Source: Stropharia rugosoannulata
Taxonomy: Eukaryota > Basidiomycota > Agaricomycetes > Agaricales > Strophariaceae
NCBI GenBank assembly: GCA_028532985.1
Contig: JANCIK010000001.1
Span: 1,116,001-1,180,000, forward strand
Direction: 5' to 3'
Length of the DNA stretch: 64,000 nucleotides
Part shown: positions 62,620 to 64,000 of the stretch, in pieces
How positions within the stretch are numbered: the first letter of the stretch is position 1
Layout of the letters: the number at the start of each line of letters is the position of its first letter
Notes under the pieces: generated by a model
The model's database searches: none
What the model was told of the DNA's origin: nothing
The model's input: the letters and a program-made list of their open reading frames with translations, nothing else
Translations under genes and position numbers: made by a program

Positions 62620-62969
62620 CCAGCAGACCTCGCAAAACATACCCATCATTGGAGTACCTTGGAGTATGTACCTAGGTCTTGAACGATCTTCATTTGCGAA
62701 ATTTATTGTGTTCCATGTGGTTATGTTGAACCGCACAATTAATCTAGGACAATTCAGGTATCGGGTCAAGGGGCAATCATTTCTTCAATATGTCGCGCAA
62801 TATATGGTGACAGGCGTGGAAGAGGCTTCGTGGAGAAGGATGACCGTGCCAGAATATGTTCAGAAGTTAGGTGCCGCATTCCGTAAGTGCCTTGGAAGCT
62901 CGAGACATTTAAAATTAGGCTCGCGGGTGCCACAGAAGAAAGCAAGAACTACCCAAAAAAGTTTCAAAC
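62620..62969. other. 5' flank of the SRPBCC gene
   Basis: About 350 bp between the MITE end and the next start codon. No gene recognised. Confidence 0.45.
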
Positions 62970-63627
62970 ATGGGCGTCAGCAAATATGCCGCGATTGCAG
63001 TTCTTTTCTCCTCGGTCCTTGGTACAGTCGCTCAGGCGCCGCCGACAAATTTACCTCCTCCCACGACTGGCGTGTTTACTACACAGTCGAGTATCTTAAT
63101 CAATGCGCCCATTGAGGCGGTCTGGGAGGTGCTGTTGGACTTCCCCGCTTATCCAGAATGGAACCCCTTTGTAAGGTGAGAAGGCAGATATGGTTCCGGA
63201 CAGGCGGACGCTGACGCCTTGCAGGTCACAGGTGGTTGCAGATGCGCTGTTTGTGCCGTTGACGGATCAGACCCCGCAGGAGAACAAGCGCCTGATCATC
63301 CAAGCGCAGATCCCCCCGCTGCCTGAACCGGTGGACGCGACGACTCCGCCGAATCTGCTGCATGCGCAGACGTCGTTCGAGAACATTACGACGATCGACC
63401 ATGTCGGCCATCGTGCATCGTGGAGACAGATAATGCTGCCGGCGCCGCTGCTGGACGCGGAGCGGTGGCAGGCGCTGAGCGTGTTCGAGGGGCAGACGTT
63501 CTACGAGGCGCGGGAGGTGTTTGGGGGGCCGGTGGGATACATAGTGGACGCGGCGTTCGCGATGGGGCTGCAGGAGGGATTCGACGCACAGGGGCGGGCG
63601 CTCAAGGCACGGGCGGAGGGGTTATAA
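62970..63627 (+). CDS. secreted SRPBCC-fold (START/polyketide cyclase-like) protein
   Basis: The signal peptide MGVSKYAAIAVLFSSVLGTVAQ is followed by SSILINAPIEAVWEVLLDFPAYPEWNPFV, the classic opening of SRPBCC ligand-binding domains (strand 1 plus helix; extent 63080-63177). One intron (gtgaga...tgcag) joins FVR to SQVVADALFVP. Later parts include LIIQAQIPPLPEPV, WRQIMLPAPLLDAERWQAL, YEAREVFGGPVGYIVD and a C-terminal helix with AFAMGLQEGFDAQGRALKAR. About 200 residues. The fold binds hydrophobic ligands; whether this member is an enzyme is unknown. The 3' half is notably GC-rich (63430-63620). The gene starts 350 bp from the MITE. Confidence 0.85.
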
Positions 63628-63782
63628 TAGTTAGAGCTTGTAGTTGTAGCACATGGGATGACGCCAGTGATTGGCTGTGCCGTCTGGGCACAACAAGCGT
63701 CAATAAAGGGGATGGAAGCCGTCTGTGGCAGTGGCTCTGCTCCTCCACCACACAGCCGGCCTTCATTCTCCTTCTCCCTCCT

Positions 63783-63789
63783 TATATAC
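63783..63789 (+). promoter_or_regulatory. possible TATA box of the Rho GTPase gene
   Basis: TATATAC-like sequence (TTATATACTT) about 35 bp upstream of the ATG at 63821, preceded by a CT-rich leader. Confidence 0.3.
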
Positions 63790-63820
63790 TTATCTATCTC
63801 CTCCGCACCCGCAGAGCCTC

Positions 63821-64000
63821 ATGTCTTCCCAAGCTCCTGTGCGTTGCGCGCCGTTCTGCTCGCTGTCCCCCCTGCTCACCCCATGCGCCCCCTAGATTCG
63901 GAGGAAGCTTGTCATTGTCGGCGACGGCACGTACTTTTTCATCATGACAGGCCCTCTGCTGGCTCAGACAGCCCTTGCTCGACAGGTGCCTGTGGAAAGA
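63821..64000 (+). CDS. Rho-family small GTPase, 5' part only
   Basis: ATG at 63821: MSSQAP joins via gtgcgt...cctag to IRRKLVIVGDG, the first strand and start of the P-loop (GDGxCGKT) of Rho1/RhoA-type GTPases, and then a donor gtactt. The window ends inside the second intron. Rho GTPases control actin, glucan synthesis and polar growth. The RRKLVIVGDG wording favours Rho1 over Cdc42 or Rac. The subfamily is uncertain with only the N-terminus visible. Confidence 0.75.

Overview
This is nuclear DNA of a filamentous basidiomycete, most likely an Agaricomycete. The genes are packed with short (about 45-65 bp) GT-AG introns. The protein set fits a wood- or litter-associated mushroom: a CBM1-tethered alpha-galactosidase, an AA5-type copper radical oxidase, GH92, Zn2Cys6 and Spa2 families. 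The intron positions given here come from reading splice sites and joining conserved protein segments by eye.

Layout. 0.3-4.0 kb (-): secreted GH92 alpha-mannosidase. 6.3-16.5 kb: three paralogous NAD(P)-dependent short-chain (extended SDR) reductases, one on + (6.3-7.6 kb) and two on - (11.5-12.9 and 13.5-16.5 kb). Between the first and second lies a divergent peptidyl-tRNA hydrolase / PAQR (hemolysin III-like) receptor pair. The third reductase is dead: a 1.57-kb gag-only Copia-type LTR element with identical LTRs and a 5-bp target duplication sits in its coding sequence, and it also carries a frameshift and a broken splice acceptor. 17.7-19.0 kb (-): kinase-like protein. 19.8-22.4 kb (-): GPI-anchored glyoxal-oxidase-like copper radical oxidase. 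24.5-26.0 kb (-): F-box-like protein. 26.9-30.3 kb (+): a degenerate 5' fragment and then the complete CBM1-GH27 alpha-galactosidase. 31.0-32.0 kb (+): multi-pass membrane protein.

32.3-40.9 kb (-): a tandem array of three Spa2-homology-domain (SHD) genes. These are a diverged full-length paralog, the probable canonical Spa2 polarisome scaffold, and a short SHD-only copy that stops where the canonical gene has its exon boundary. 41.2-42.5 kb (-): very-long-chain 3-ketoacyl-CoA reductase. 43.0-45.0 kb (+): a group II PLP decarboxylase of the aromatic amino acid decarboxylase family. Its catalytic-loop tyrosine (human DDC Tyr332 equivalent) is Phe, the signature of plant aromatic acetaldehyde synthases. 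45.1-49.3 kb (-): PEX1. 50.1-53.6 kb (-): ankyrin-repeat protein. 55.0-57.6 kb (-): Zn2Cys6 transcription factor. 57.8-59.0 kb (-) and 59.3-60.3 kb (+): a divergent pair of CoA-type mitochondrial carrier and the meiotic protein Hop2. 60.7-61.1 kb (+): ribosomal protein S21. 62.0-62.6 kb: a MITE with TA target duplication. 63.0-63.6 kb (+): secreted SRPBCC-fold protein. 63.8 kb to the end: first exons of a Rho-family GTPase.

Most of the window is housekeeping sequence interspersed with family expansions. The points most worth following up are the Phe-loop decarboxylase, the gag-only retroelement that killed (or landed in) a reductase, the three-gene SHD array, and the partial duplication upstream of the alpha-galactosidase. 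I saw no CRISPR, rRNA or convincing tRNA gene.
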